Positions 16,665 through 24,668 of a DNA stretch of 43,802 bases are shown piece by piece (positions within the stretch are counted from its first letter, which is position 1; each line of letters begins with the position of its first letter). Source of the DNA: Acinetobacter sp. UBA801 (GTDB lineage Bacteria; Pseudomonadota; Gammaproteobacteria; Pseudomonadales; Moraxellaceae); contig DBIN01000042.1 of NCBI GenBank assembly GCA_002296655.1, positions 1-43,802 of the forward strand, in the 5' to 3' direction. The notes beneath the pieces were generated by a model, which saw only the letters and a program-made list of their open reading frames with translations, did not search any database and was not told the DNA's origin. Made by a program: the position numbers and the translations under genes.

Positions 16665-17855
16665 ATGCTGTCTAAATTGCAGATTGATGCTATCAAGCCA
16701 ACGTCAAAAACACAGAAAATACATGACAGTGAGTTATTGTATTTATTTGTATCTCCGACAGGTCGCAAGACTTGGAAAGTGCTTTATACGCTTGATGGAA
16801 AGAAAAGCACAATCACACTGGGCGAATATCCAAAGGTGCTGAATGCTAAAGATGCTCGTTTAAGACGTGATGAGATAAAAAAACAAATATCTGAGGGCAT
16901 TAATCCGACTGAGCAAAAACGACAGGAAAAAATCAAAGACTTGTCAGAGATGAGTTTTGCCGACCTGATACGGCTTTATATGGAAAAGGTCACACCACAC
17001 AAAAGAGGTGGAGCTGTAGAGGTCACTGTATTAAATGGTTATATAAAATCATTTCCCCGATTGATGAAAAAACCAGTAAACCAACTGGGGCAGCTAGATA
17101 TGATTCAATTTAGGGATGAACGGTTGAAAAAGGTTAAGAGTGCAACAGTAGCTCGTGACTTAGGCTTACTGGGTGCTGTGTTCAAATACGCACGCCAGGA
17201 ACTAAGGATTATGACCGAGTCCCCATTGCACGATATAGCAAAGCCGAAGCAGTCACCGAGTAGAAATAGACGCATATCTCAAGACGAGATTAATAGAATC
17301 CTAGACGCATTCAAATATGATGGTATCTCTCAACCAGTCACCAAGAAACAACAAGCGGCGTGGGTATTTCTATTTGCTATTGAGACGGCGATGCGAGCAA
17401 GCGAGATAACCAACCTAAAGTGGGCAGACGTTTACGATAGGCATGTTGAACTAGAAATCACAAAGAACGGTACAGCTAGAAAAGTCCCTTTATCTAAGCG
17501 AGCTATTGAGCTTCTAAGCTATATGCGAGGGATACATGAAACCGATGTTTGTACTGTGAAAAACCTAGTCGCAAAGGGCGAAGTGGGCGGAAACGGCTTA
17601 TCTACAATTTTTAATCAGGTTGTGAAGCGTGAATTAAAAATTAATGACTTAACTTTCCACGACACCCGACATGAAGCCATCTCACGGATGGTTAAAAATG
17701 CAAAACTCTCAGTAGAGGTACTGGCAAAAATCACAGGTCATAAAACCATTGGTATTCTCATTAATACCTATTACAACCCTGATATTGAAGAACTGGCAGA
17801 CCATCTACACAAAGAGGATGACCCCGACATTATTCCATTTAAAAAGACAGTGTAA
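16665..17855 (+). CDS. Tyrosine recombinase integrase (P4-type, DUF4102 N-terminus)
   Basis: A 396-residue integrase. The N-terminal arm-binding domain (about 1-90, with the GRKTWKVLYTLDGKKSTITL strand set) is followed by a SAM-like core-binding domain (about 95-190) and the catalytic domain. Catalytic residues visible: Arg244 in TAMRASEITNL, Lys near 267, His332 and Arg335 in FHDTRHEA, His359 in ITGHK and the Tyr at 369 or 370. It is the element's integration and excision enzyme. The ATG at 16665 is chosen for GAGG six bases upstream; an in-frame GTG at 16653 is less well placed. Confidence 0.95.
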   Translation: MLSKLQIDAIKPTSKTQKIHDSELLYLFVSPTGRKTWKVLYTLDGKKSTITLGEYPKVLNAKDARLRRDEIKKQISEGINPTEQKRQEKIKDLSEMSFADLIRLYMEKVTPHKRGGAVEVTVLNGYIKSFPRLMKKPVNQLGQLDMIQFRDERLKKVKSATVARDLGLLGAVFKYARQELRIMTESPLHDIAKPKQSPSRNRRISQDEINRILDAFKYDGISQPVTKKQQAAWVFLFAIETAMRASEITNLKWADVYDRHVELEITKNGTARKVPLSKRAIELLSYMRGIHETDVCTVKNLVAKGEVGGNGLSTIFNQVVKRELKINDLTFHDTRHEAISRMVKNAKLSVEVLAKITGHKTIGILINTYYNPDIEELADHLHKEDDPDIIPFKKTV

Positions 17856-17856
17856 G

Positions 17857-17989
17857 CGACAAGCAAGGACGTTCAATAACTTTCTATTACATGATTATTT
17901 GATATATTTAGATTGCTAGGTATAGGAGGCATCCGACAAGCAAGCACCCAACTTGTTTACCTAGCGACTTTTGGGGATGCTGTGGGAGG
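17857..17989 (+). promoter_or_regulatory. Structured leader between integrase and the next gene
   Basis: GCTAGGTA (17915-17922) and TACCTAGC (17958-17965) form a perfect 8-bp arm pair enclosing ACAAG/CTTGT (17936-17940, 17952-17956). GCATCC (17929-17934) can alternatively pair with GGATGC (17975-17980). An 11-bp direct repeat CGACAAGCAAG lies at 17857-17867 and 17934-17944. The GGGAGG ribosome-binding site of the next gene follows directly. This could be a regulatory RNA, an operator or a processing site. Confidence 0.45.
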
Positions 17990-17995
17990 CATGAA

Positions 17996-18868
17996 TTGAA
18001 ACGTATAAGCGATAAAAAAAAGATACCTGAATTTTTTAATAATAAGAGATATGACGAACATTATAAAAATTTTAGTGTTGTGGGGCTAACTCACGAAATC
18101 CAAGATAGGCAAAGCACGTCACCCCACATTAATTCAATACTTGAAGGTGATTACGCCACCCCAATCACAGAGGATGACAGAAAGAATAAAAAATTTATAA
18201 CCATAAAGTATTTTAAAATTATTGATGGTAAGCGCGTTGAATATACTCCACCACCTCGAACTATCGAACAAATTATTGAGGATGGTAAAGAGTCATATCT
18301 ACGATGGATTGAGACACGAGCAGAGTCAGAATTTTTAGACCATCCCCAACTTGGCAGAATATCAAACAGGAGAAAGCCGCCTAGAATACTTGCGGGACTT
18401 CAAATCTATAATACGCCATATATACAGCCAATTAAAATTATAAGTGATGATATAGATACTCGTTTTGAATATGCGCATAGACGCAATATAGATAAGTATG
18501 ATGAGTACCCAGCAATTAGTATTAATCTTGATTTTTCGGATGATGCAATCATTGCAGATATAAAAAAGCATTTAAAAAAATTGAGAAAGCAACTAAAGCA
18601 CAGACCAAAACTCCTACCGCCTAAAGAGTTTATAAGAAAGTTTAAAAACTTTCGGACGCTACAAGTCATTGATATTCTTTTATGGCAGAGGCTAACAGAC
18701 CAACACATTGAGTACGATACACTGGCAGAGTTTTTATTTCCTCATGGTCAATACACTGGAAAGCAATTGCGAGAAACAATCATACCTTTTGCAAAAAAAC
18801 TCTTAAATTCAAGAAGTAATGAGAGTGCATATCTATTCTATTTATCAGATCAAAGTAGTGAAAAGTAA
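17996..18868 (+). CDS. Unknown AT-rich accessory protein (possibly DUF6387)
   Basis: A 290-residue protein rich in Lys, Ile and Arg, without signal peptide or membrane segments. The start is TTG at 17996, six bases after GGGAGG; the ATG five bases earlier is out of frame and hits a stop at its third codon. I see no catalytic motif. The segment DFSDDAIIADIKKHLKKLRKQL and the C-terminal part (VIDILLWQRLTDQHIEYDTLAEFLF) resemble the DUF6387 family often found beside integrases, but this is from memory of the family and not certain. It is more AT-rich than its neighbours, as cargo genes often are, and is the main cargo candidate of this element. Confidence 0.75.
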   Translation: MKRISDKKKIPEFFNNKRYDEHYKNFSVVGLTHEIQDRQSTSPHINSILEGDYATPITEDDRKNKKFITIKYFKIIDGKRVEYTPPPRTIEQIIEDGKESYLRWIETRAESEFLDHPQLGRISNRRKPPRILAGLQIYNTPYIQPIKIISDDIDTRFEYAHRRNIDKYDEYPAISINLDFSDDAIIADIKKHLKKLRKQLKHRPKLLPPKEFIRKFKNFRTLQVIDILLWQRLTDQHIEYDTLAEFLFPHGQYTGKQLRETIIPFAKKLLNSRSNESAYLFYLSDQSSEK

Positions 18869-18912
18869 TATTCATTCGATGTCACAACTCTAATAATTAT
18901 TAAAAAACATAC

Positions 18913-18953
18913 TGCACCCAAGCAATAACGCTTTCCAACTTGCAAGGGTGCAA
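18913..18953 (+). promoter_or_regulatory. Ribosome-binding-site hairpins upstream of the alpA-like gene
   Basis: TGCACCC (18913-18919) pairs perfectly with GGGTGCA (18946-18952), which contains the ribosome-binding site of the next gene. A competing hairpin TTGCA-AGGG-TGCAA (18940-18953) uses the same bases. Translation of the AlpA-like regulator could be controlled by this switch, or the palindromes could be operators. Confidence 0.4.
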
Positions 18954-18954
18954 C

Positions 18955-19248
18955 ATGTCAGCACATGAAAAATACGCTCGTATTAAACAATTAGCGAGCG
19001 CACCATCTACCCCCGAAAAAATCTACACCATTAAGACAGGTGAGAACGCAGGCAAGAAACGCAAAGTAAGCGCAAAGCCTGAGCGCATCGGACTGTTACC
19101 AGTGACCGAAAAAACTATATGGACTTGGGTGCGTGATGGGAAATTTCCGAAGCCTTTAAAACTCTCAAGCAACGTCACTGTATGGCGCATGTCAGAGGTC
19201 GAGGCGTGGATTGAAGAACAAGCCGACATTGCAACAATGGAGGCTTAA
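18955..19248 (+). CDS. AlpA-like DNA-binding regulator
   Basis: A 97-residue protein whose C-terminal half is a MerR-like winged helix-turn-helix of the AlpA/excisionase type: LPVTEKTIWTWVRDGKFPKP then VTVWRMSEVEAWIEEQ. The N-terminal half is Lys-rich and may be a linker. AlpA-type proteins act as excisionase or activators of integrase genes in P4-like satellites and prophages. It is the first gene of a seven-gene overlapping operon ending in the primase. The ATG at 18955 is chosen for AAGGGTG upstream; a TTG at 18940 is also in frame. Confidence 0.88.
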   Translation: MSAHEKYARIKQLASAPSTPEKIYTIKTGENAGKKRKVSAKPERIGLLPVTEKTIWTWVRDGKFPKPLKLSSNVTVWRMSEVEAWIEEQADIATMEA

Positions 19249-19249
19249 C

Positions 19250-19471
19250 ATGAACAAAACTACTCAAGACCAAACCATCCTAAATCACCTCAAAAGCGGT
19301 AAAACCATCACACAGGCAGAGGCGGCTAACTCTTATGGCTATTACCGACTAAGTGCGAATATCGAGCGTTTACGCAAAGCTGGCTACGACATTGTGACCC
19401 ATTACGAGAAGAACAGTCGCAGCACTGGCAGACATGCACGGTATGAACTTATTAGCGAGGTGAAATCATGA
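19250..19471 (+). CDS. Small helix-turn-helix protein
   Basis: 73 residues starting MNKTTQDQTILNHLKSGKTI; the segment ILNHLKSGKTITQAEAANSYGYYRLSANIERLRKAGYDI fits a winged helix-turn-helix of the kind found in many phage and island proteins. It starts one base after the alpA-like stop with GGAGG upstream, and its stop overlaps the next start (ATGA). Probably a regulator of element genes. Target unknown. Confidence 0.75.
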   Translation: MNKTTQDQTILNHLKSGKTITQAEAANSYGYYRLSANIERLRKAGYDIVTHYEKNSRSTGRHARYELISEVKS

Positions 19472-19707
19472 AAGATTTTGTATTGGCTTCATACCGACCA
19501 ATGAATGACACAGAAACCGAAGCACATTTAATCGTGAATGATGATGCGATGGTTTTTGTGGAACTTGATGTGGTGGATGGTGCAGAGCTAGAGATTTTGG
19601 CGGCTCATGCACAATTAATGAAAAACCCCGATGCGGTGGACGTTTTGGCATTTCACTACGGCAGCTTAAAGACGTTGTTTGACAAGTTGGCAGAGGTGAA
19701 GTCATGA
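19468..19707 (+). CDS. Unknown 79-residue protein in the primase operon
   Basis: An acidic small protein (many Asp/Glu, for example MVFVELDVVDGAELEILAAH) with no recognised domain. Both its start and its stop overlap neighbouring genes by four bases (ATGA), evidence that it is translated as part of the operon. Function unknown. Confidence 0.68.
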   Translation: MKDFVLASYRPMNDTETEAHLIVNDDAMVFVELDVVDGAELEILAAHAQLMKNPDAVDVLAFHYGSLKTLFDKLAEVKS

Positions 19708-19901
19708 GCGAAATTATAGATTTTAAATCTGCAAGCGTGGTGGATGACCTCCCCTTTACAGATGATGAATTGCGGTTAGCGAATATCTACGATGTTGCAG
19801 TCGGTTTAATTATTGATATTGAGGATGGACGTATTTTCTCAATGGCAGAAATCAAAGCACAGATGATTGAAGTCCTAGAGATTATTCAAGAGGAGTTATA
19901 A
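19704..19901 (+). CDS. Unknown 65-residue acidic protein
   Basis: Very acidic (isoelectric residues Asp and Glu dominate, DDLPFTDDELRLANIYD, then an amphipathic C-terminal helix MAEIKAQMIEVLEIIQEEL). It overlaps the previous gene by four bases (ATGA). Acidic small phage-type proteins sometimes mimic DNA or inhibit host enzymes, but nothing here proves that. Confidence 0.65.
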   Translation: MSEIIDFKSASVVDDLPFTDDELRLANIYDVAVGLIIDIEDGRIFSMAEIKAQMIEVLEIIQEEL

Positions 19902-19903
19902 GC

Positions 19904-20290
19904 ATGAAAGAGCTATTTTTTGAAATGTTTAAGGGATTGCTTCTAGGCATGTGCTTTGTTTTGCTTTGCTTTGTTATTGCAAGTCTAAGCCGTTCCGCTT
20001 ATGCTGTAGGCCTCTCAAATAGTCTTAGCGATTCCTCACATCGTAAAAGTGATTTTTTTGTGCCTAAGTTTTGCAAAGCCTCTCAAGCTGTGCAGAAAAC
20101 AAGCGCAAGCGTTTCAGCTACGCCAACAAGGCTGCAATCCATCTATGATGGGATGACATCACAAAATAAGTCAGCAATGGCGAATATGTGGGGCGAGTCT
20201 AAGACCTCGAGAGTGAATCCCATCACCAGTTTTATATTGGTGAAACTTCTCAAAACTCAAACTGTCTTAGGAGGCAATTCTCATGCCTAA
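19904..20290 (+). CDS. Unknown 128-residue protein with one N-terminal membrane helix
   Basis: Residues about 10-30 form a hydrophobic helix (LLLGMCFVLLCFVIASL), so the protein may be membrane-inserted or exported. The remaining 95 residues are Ser/Thr/Lys-rich without a recognised domain. A GGAG motif precedes the ATG, which lies two bases after the previous stop, and its own stop overlaps the next start by eight bases. The composition of the second half is unusual, so part of the frame might have a role as RNA or have drifted. Confidence 0.55.
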   Translation: MKELFFEMFKGLLLGMCFVLLCFVIASLSRSAYAVGLSNSLSDSSHRKSDFFVPKFCKASQAVQKTSASVSATPTRLQSIYDGMTSQNKSAMANMWGESKTSRVNPITSFILVKLLKTQTVLGGNSHA

Positions 20291-20678
20291 ACAAATCAAT
20301 AAAACCGCTCAAAACTTTTTAGAAAATTCTCAAGTGATTATTGAATCACTGGAGGGTACATTGCTTCGCTTATATGTGAGCTATGACCAACACGACATAT
20401 CAGATGACAAAGCAAAGGCGATGCTTGAAGTATGCGAAACGCTGGCAAGTGCCGCTTTAGAAGATATTGAAAGTGCAAGCGCAAAAACAATCCTAGACAT
20501 CTCAATGATTGTTAATCTTGCTACTGGCATCTTATACACGCTTGAAGAACTTGCGCATTTAAACCTAGCAAAAGGGCATACAGCAGCAGCTATAAACGGA
20601 CTAACCCTAGCTTGTAGCTCATTAGATGAATTGCTAGAAGTTGCGGTGGATTATGTAATGAAAGGGGGTGCGAAATGA
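20283..20678 (+). CDS. Unknown 131-residue helical protein
   Basis: Almost entirely alpha-helical by sequence (Leu/Ala/Glu/Lys patterns, such as KAMLEVCETLASAALEDIESASAKTI). No domain recognised. AGGAGG lies a few bases upstream of its ATG, and its stop overlaps the primase start (ATGA). Its position directly before the primase suggests a role in replication or its control, but that is only context. Confidence 0.65.
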   Translation: MPKQINKTAQNFLENSQVIIESLEGTLLRLYVSYDQHDISDDKAKAMLEVCETLASAALEDIESASAKTILDISMIVNLATGILYTLEELAHLNLAKGHTAAAINGLTLACSSLDELLEVAVDYVMKGGAK

Positions 20679-23074
20679 ATGCAAAACCCCAACTAAATAC
20701 ACTTGCACCAAGTATGAAAGAGGCAGAGCGCATGTTAGACATGCTGGATGCTGGCGGTGAATTTACCTTTCAAACCTTTGCTGATGCAGACAAAAACAAA
20801 AACCTTGTTCATATCTATCACGGCTCACTAGAGGCTCATTTTGACACCTTAGCGCGGCTGAATGGTCAAGGTGCAGGCGTATTCGTTACGGTCAATCAAA
20901 CCGACTTACAAGGTCGTACAAGCGACAATGTAACGCGTGTGCGTGCGCTATGGGTGGATTTTGACACAGTAGACCATGCGCGATTAGATCGGCTGATGAA
21001 TATGGATGGCATTCCACCCAACTTGATTATTGAGAGTTCCGCAGGCAAGCATCACGCTTACTGGATTATTGCCGAAAATGACGAGATTCCACTTAATCAA
21101 TTTACTGAACTACAAAAGCGATTAATTCATCACTTTGCTGATGATGGTGCAGATAAAGCTATTCATGATTTACCGCGAGTTATGCGGCTAACTGGCTTCT
21201 ATCACCGCAAGGGGGAGGCATTTATGACGCAAGTGGTACATTCTGATGAATGGCGAGATGCTGCGGACTTGATTGCATGGATTGAATCGCTACCCATGCC
21301 TGAGGTGGCAAAACCAAAGGCACAGGCAGAAAAACCACAAGCAAGACAAACACAACAAACACAACAAGCACATTATAACCTAGATTTTAAACAGGCTAAA
21401 TTATTAGCGCGTGGTCGTTGGGAGGAGATTCTAAGTCGCATTGGCTACCCATTTACAGCAACAGCACCTAATGAGCATGTTGCATGTCCTATGTGTGGCG
21501 GTGTAGATCGGTTTAGATTCGACAACGAAAATGGCGATGGCTCTTTTATCTGCTCACAGGGTACAGGCGAAGCGATTGCTGGCGATGGTTTTGCACTATT
21601 AGAACATGGTGGAAAATCAGCAGCAGAGGCATTGCAGGCAGTCACTCATGCACTATTTGCAATGGGCTTGATTAGTGAGTATGACAGCAGCAAAACAGAT
21701 CGTGAATGGGGAGAACCGCAACTTTTACACATTGCTGGCCAATATGTTGAGGGTGAATATCCTATTCATGCTTTCCCTGATGTTATTGCAAAAGCTATTA
21801 AGAAATCCGCTCATTTTCACAATGTACCGTTAGCAGTAGCGGCTCAAACGTATTTAGGCGAGCAAGCATATATAGCGCAAAGACACATCAAAGCACCCAG
21901 CGACAAGTCAGAAAAAGGGCAGCCATGCAGCCTATTCATGCTTACTATTTTTCCATCGGGAGAGGGTAAAGACGTTTGCAAGAATGATGCTTCAAAAATC
22001 AGTGGGGAAATCGAATCTGAAAATATGAATCGGTTTTACGCAGATTATAAAAGCTGGAGTAAAAAGAAGTCAGATGAGCGTGGTGACGCTCCAGTGAACC
22101 CGATGTCGAGATTCAAGAAAACCACGACACAAGCCATTATCAGAATGATGGCAGACGGAGCTGGCAATAGTTATATATGGGCAACTGGCGAGGGTGGTTA
22201 TCTCTTTAGTGGCTACTCATTAAAAAGCGACACTGTAGGCGAATCAATTAGCGTTTTAAATGACCTAGTTGATACTGGCAAGGGAAATGCACTTTTAAGA
22301 AATGCGGAGGATAGCCATTTTTTTGAGAACAAATATTTTTCCCTAGATATTGCTGTGCAGGATGTTGTTGCAAGACCCGCCCTAACCAACTCTCTACTAC
22401 GTGAGCAAGGTTTTTTGGCTAGAGTTTTGTTTGCAGCACCTACACCACTCCAGCACCGTGAAGTGACATTAGAGCAGCAGAGCATCAAACCATACGATGA
22501 TGAGGATTTAAAAGCATACTGGCAATTCTGCGAGAAGATGCTGACCACTCCGTATTTTGGCAATAAACTTTTTGTTGGTGACGATGGCAGAGTCATAATT
22601 ACAAAATGCCAAGATGCTGAGAGGTTACATATTCAGTATCAGAACTATATCGGGCAGGAAGTTGGCAAGGGTGGAAAGTATGAATTTATCAGAGCCTATG
22701 CTTTACGCACTAATCAGTATGTTTTGCGAGTAGCTGCAATTTTGGCGTATTGCTCGGAGGTTGATTATATTGACGCTCGCATCATGCAAAACGCTATAGA
22801 CCTTTGCAAATACTCTTTAGATGAGTGGCTGCGCTACTACGGCAAGGCGGAAAAGTCAGACAGCGAGATGATGCTGGAGTGGCTGAAAAAGCAAGATTCA
22901 TCAAAGATATTGAAATCAGCCATTTCAACTACTGTTTATCCAAAGCACCTACGCAGTAAAAACAACCGTGATGCTGCACTCAGTCACTTAATTGATGCTG
23001 AGTATATCCATATCGAGCAAATCGGGAAAAAGGAATATGTGGTTTTAAATCCTCTTTTCTCAAAAGTGGGCTAA
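20675..23074 (+). CDS. Primase/helicase-like replication protein (RepB-primase-like, zinc finger, DUF3987)
   Basis: A 799-residue multidomain replication protein. The N-terminal part (about 85-180) resembles RepB-type primases: RALWVDFDTVDHARLD, IIESSAGKHHAYWII and the downstream FYHRKG. A primase-type zinc finger follows (Cys271, Cys274, Cys293, then GDG), in which the usual fourth cysteine is missing. The C-terminal part (about 420-720) fits the DUF3987 helicase-like domain, with a P-loop-like PSGEGKD at about 427-433. It probably opens the element's origin and primes replication, as P4 alpha does. Its TAA stop is the first GGCTAA of the downstream iteron array. Confidence 0.88.
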   Translation: MNAKPQLNTLAPSMKEAERMLDMLDAGGEFTFQTFADADKNKNLVHIYHGSLEAHFDTLARLNGQGAGVFVTVNQTDLQGRTSDNVTRVRALWVDFDTVDHARLDRLMNMDGIPPNLIIESSAGKHHAYWIIAENDEIPLNQFTELQKRLIHHFADDGADKAIHDLPRVMRLTGFYHRKGEAFMTQVVHSDEWRDAADLIAWIESLPMPEVAKPKAQAEKPQARQTQQTQQAHYNLDFKQAKLLARGRWEEILSRIGYPFTATAPNEHVACPMCGGVDRFRFDNENGDGSFICSQGTGEAIAGDGFALLEHGGKSAAEALQAVTHALFAMGLISEYDSSKTDREWGEPQLLHIAGQYVEGEYPIHAFPDVIAKAIKKSAHFHNVPLAVAAQTYLGEQAYIAQRHIKAPSDKSEKGQPCSLFMLTIFPSGEGKDVCKNDASKISGEIESENMNRFYADYKSWSKKKSDERGDAPVNPMSRFKKTTTQAIIRMMADGAGNSYIWATGEGGYLFSGYSLKSDTVGESISVLNDLVDTGKGNALLRNAEDSHFFENKYFSLDIAVQDVVARPALTNSLLREQGFLARVLFAAPTPLQHREVTLEQQSIKPYDDEDLKAYWQFCEKMLTTPYFGNKLFVGDDGRVIITKCQDAERLHIQYQNYIGQEVGKGGKYEFIRAYALRTNQYVLRVAAILAYCSEVDYIDARIMQNAIDLCKYSLDEWLRYYGKAEKSDSEMMLEWLKKQDSSKILKSAISTTVYPKHLRSKNNRDAALSHLIDAEYIHIEQIGKKEYVVLNPLFSKVG

Positions 23075-23270
23075 AAAGGCTAAAATGCCTGAAACCCTTG
23101 CGTACTAAGACTTTCACTCTAGCCAACCCAAAGGCTAAGAAAGGCTAAAAAGGCTAAAATGATGCTGATAGATATTAAATCTTAGCCTTTTTAGCCAACT
23201 TTAGCCAAGCCATAGGCTAAGGCGAAAGCTATACGTGGCAAGGCTTACAGCGACTTTAGCCAAAATAGCC
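23069..23270. repeat. GGCTAA iteron-like array (candidate replication origin)
   Basis: Ten exact GGCTAA/TTAGCC copies: forward at 23069, 23078, 23133, 23143, 23152, 23215; reverse at 23182, 23191, 23201, 23256. Near-matches occur at 23120, 23242 and 23265. Neighbours are often 9-10 bases apart, about one helical turn. The 15-mer at 23143-23157 and its exact complement at 23182-23196 form a perfect inverted repeat with a 24-base centre. It lies between primase and SSB, the place expected for an origin. Origin function is inferred. Confidence 0.7.
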
Positions 23271-23336
23271 CGATTCCTAGACTAGAAAAACTTATTTTCA
23301 AATTAATGACCACATTAGATATTAGAGAATTGAACA

Positions 23337-23663
23337 ATGCCAAACGTGAACAAAGCAATCGTGATGGGTGTGTTAGGTCGTGACCCTGAAACTAAGAATT
23401 TTCCCAACGGTGGCAGCGTTACAACATTCAGCGTTGCAACTACTGACCACTGGAAAGACAAAGCCACTGGAGAGCGCAAAGAGGCTACAGAATGGCACAG
23501 AATCACCACTAGCAACCGATTAGGCGAGATTGCGAGCAAGTACCTCAAGAAAGGCAGCAAGGTGTATATCGAGGGCAGCTTGCGTACAAGGAAGTGGAAA
23601 GACCAAAGCGGTGCAGATCGGGAAGTCACAGAGATAAAGGCGGATATTCTGCAATTGCTGTGA
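23337..23663 (+). CDS. ssb: Single-stranded DNA-binding protein (short)
   Basis: A 108-residue OB-fold SSB: MPNVNKAIVMGVLGRDPETK, TEWHRITTSNRLGEIASKYLKKGSKVYIEGSLRTRKW and the terminal EIKADILQLL are conserved. The C-terminal linker and acidic tip (DDDIPF type) of chromosomal SSB are absent. Coats single-stranded DNA during element replication. It lies downstream of primase and the iteron array and is followed by a terminator. Confidence 0.92.
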   Translation: MPNVNKAIVMGVLGRDPETKNFPNGGSVTTFSVATTDHWKDKATGERKEATEWHRITTSNRLGEIASKYLKKGSKVYIEGSLRTRKWKDQSGADREVTEIKADILQLL

Positions 23664-23685
23664 TGCTAGATAACTTGTCACGGAT

Positions 23686-23712
23686 AGCTCCCTAAATATG
23701 GGGAGCTTTTTT
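23686..23712 (+). terminator. Terminator after ssb
   Basis: AGCTCCC (23686-23692) pairs with GGGAGCT (23701-23707), followed by T residues. Confidence 0.88.
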
Positions 23713-24020
23713 ATTGGCTGAATGGTCAAGATAATCATGCAGATTCAACTATCATGGAAATCGTGACAATAGAATAAACGCTTCTTTCATAGGGATTGTT
23801 TCGCAAATGCTGCTTTATGCCAAAAACGAGCTTTAGATTGCTTTAGATTCATGCAGTCTAATTAGACAAAAACTTAAACATGATTCAAACCTAGACCTTG
23901 ATTGCCAACCTAAATCATTAGTGAAATTTCATATTGAAAAACACTGTAAAATGACTAAAACACAGGGTACATAAGGCATTGAGCTTGATTTAATACCCAT
24001 CAATTAAAGCGAGGTTGTCA
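23713..24020. other. Non-coding stretch before the zinc-ribbon gene
   Basis: No credible gene. Two small features: an exact 10-bp tandem repeat GCTTTAGATT (23830-23839 and 23840-23849) and a perfect 12-bp palindrome GTCTAATTAGAC (23856-23867), the latter a possible operator. I see no convincing promoter pair. The next gene's GAGG ribosome-binding site ends the stretch. Confidence 0.5.
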
Positions 24021-24620
24021 ATGGAAAAAACACACGGTCAAATTGAAGATTGCCTGAGCTTGGACAGCCGTGTCATGGCTCGATATAAGGTATTTGATGG
24101 TGGAGGAAGTAACTCATGGGCATGGCGAAAAGGTAAATCTCAAGAAGTATTTTCATCTATAACATATCACTACGATAACGGCGGTTTACTATTAAGCTAC
24201 TCATGCAACGAGCAGCAGCACCGCTATTTAGTGGATGTTGTCACCACACCATGCAACTATGGTGGCAAACGCTATTGGTTTAATTGCCCAAAGTGTTCTA
24301 AGCGAGTTGCAAAGCTATACCTACGCAATTCAATGTTTTTCTGTAGAACTTGCCACAAACTGAACTACAGCACACAGCAGAGTTGCAAATTAGAAAGCAC
24401 ACGAGCAGGCATGTATAAAATCAGGAATAAACTTAACTGGCAGTATGACACCGCATTCATGAAGTCGTGGCATAAGTTGAAGCCTAAAGGGATGCACCAT
24501 TCAACCTACAACAGATTGGTGCAGAGGCATGACGAGCTAGAAAGAAAGTCAGAGCAATATTGTATTGCAGGCTTTCATGCCTTTATGAATAGACATGGTT
24601 TAAAACCATCATGGGAATGA
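24021..24620 (+). CDS. Zinc-ribbon protein of unknown function
   Basis: 199 residues with one four-Cys zinc ribbon: CPKCSKRVAKLYLRNSMFFC then RTCHKLNYSTQQ, a combination that I recall from uncharacterised proteins of islands and prophages. The N-terminus holds an aromatic and Gly-rich part (GGGSNSWAWRKGKSQEVF), and the C-terminus has a basic helix region. Nucleic-acid binding is likely from the ribbon. The ATG at 24021 is chosen for GAGG six bases upstream. It is transcribed apart from the primase operon (a terminator and 300 bases intervene), so it may be an independently expressed cargo gene. Confidence 0.78.
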   Translation: MEKTHGQIEDCLSLDSRVMARYKVFDGGGSNSWAWRKGKSQEVFSSITYHYDNGGLLLSYSCNEQQHRYLVDVVTTPCNYGGKRYWFNCPKCSKRVAKLYLRNSMFFCRTCHKLNYSTQQSCKLESTRAGMYKIRNKLNWQYDTAFMKSWHKLKPKGMHHSTYNRLVQRHDELERKSEQYCIAGFHAFMNRHGLKPSWE

Positions 24621-24668
24621 TGAACTTGCACAGTAGTCCAAGCCTTATCATTTACTAACATTATGATG

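Noticed and set aside
23069-23270. A CRISPR array
   Set aside because: The repeat unit is only 6-10 bases, occurs in both orientations, has no spacers of constant size and no cas genes nearby. It fits iterons better.
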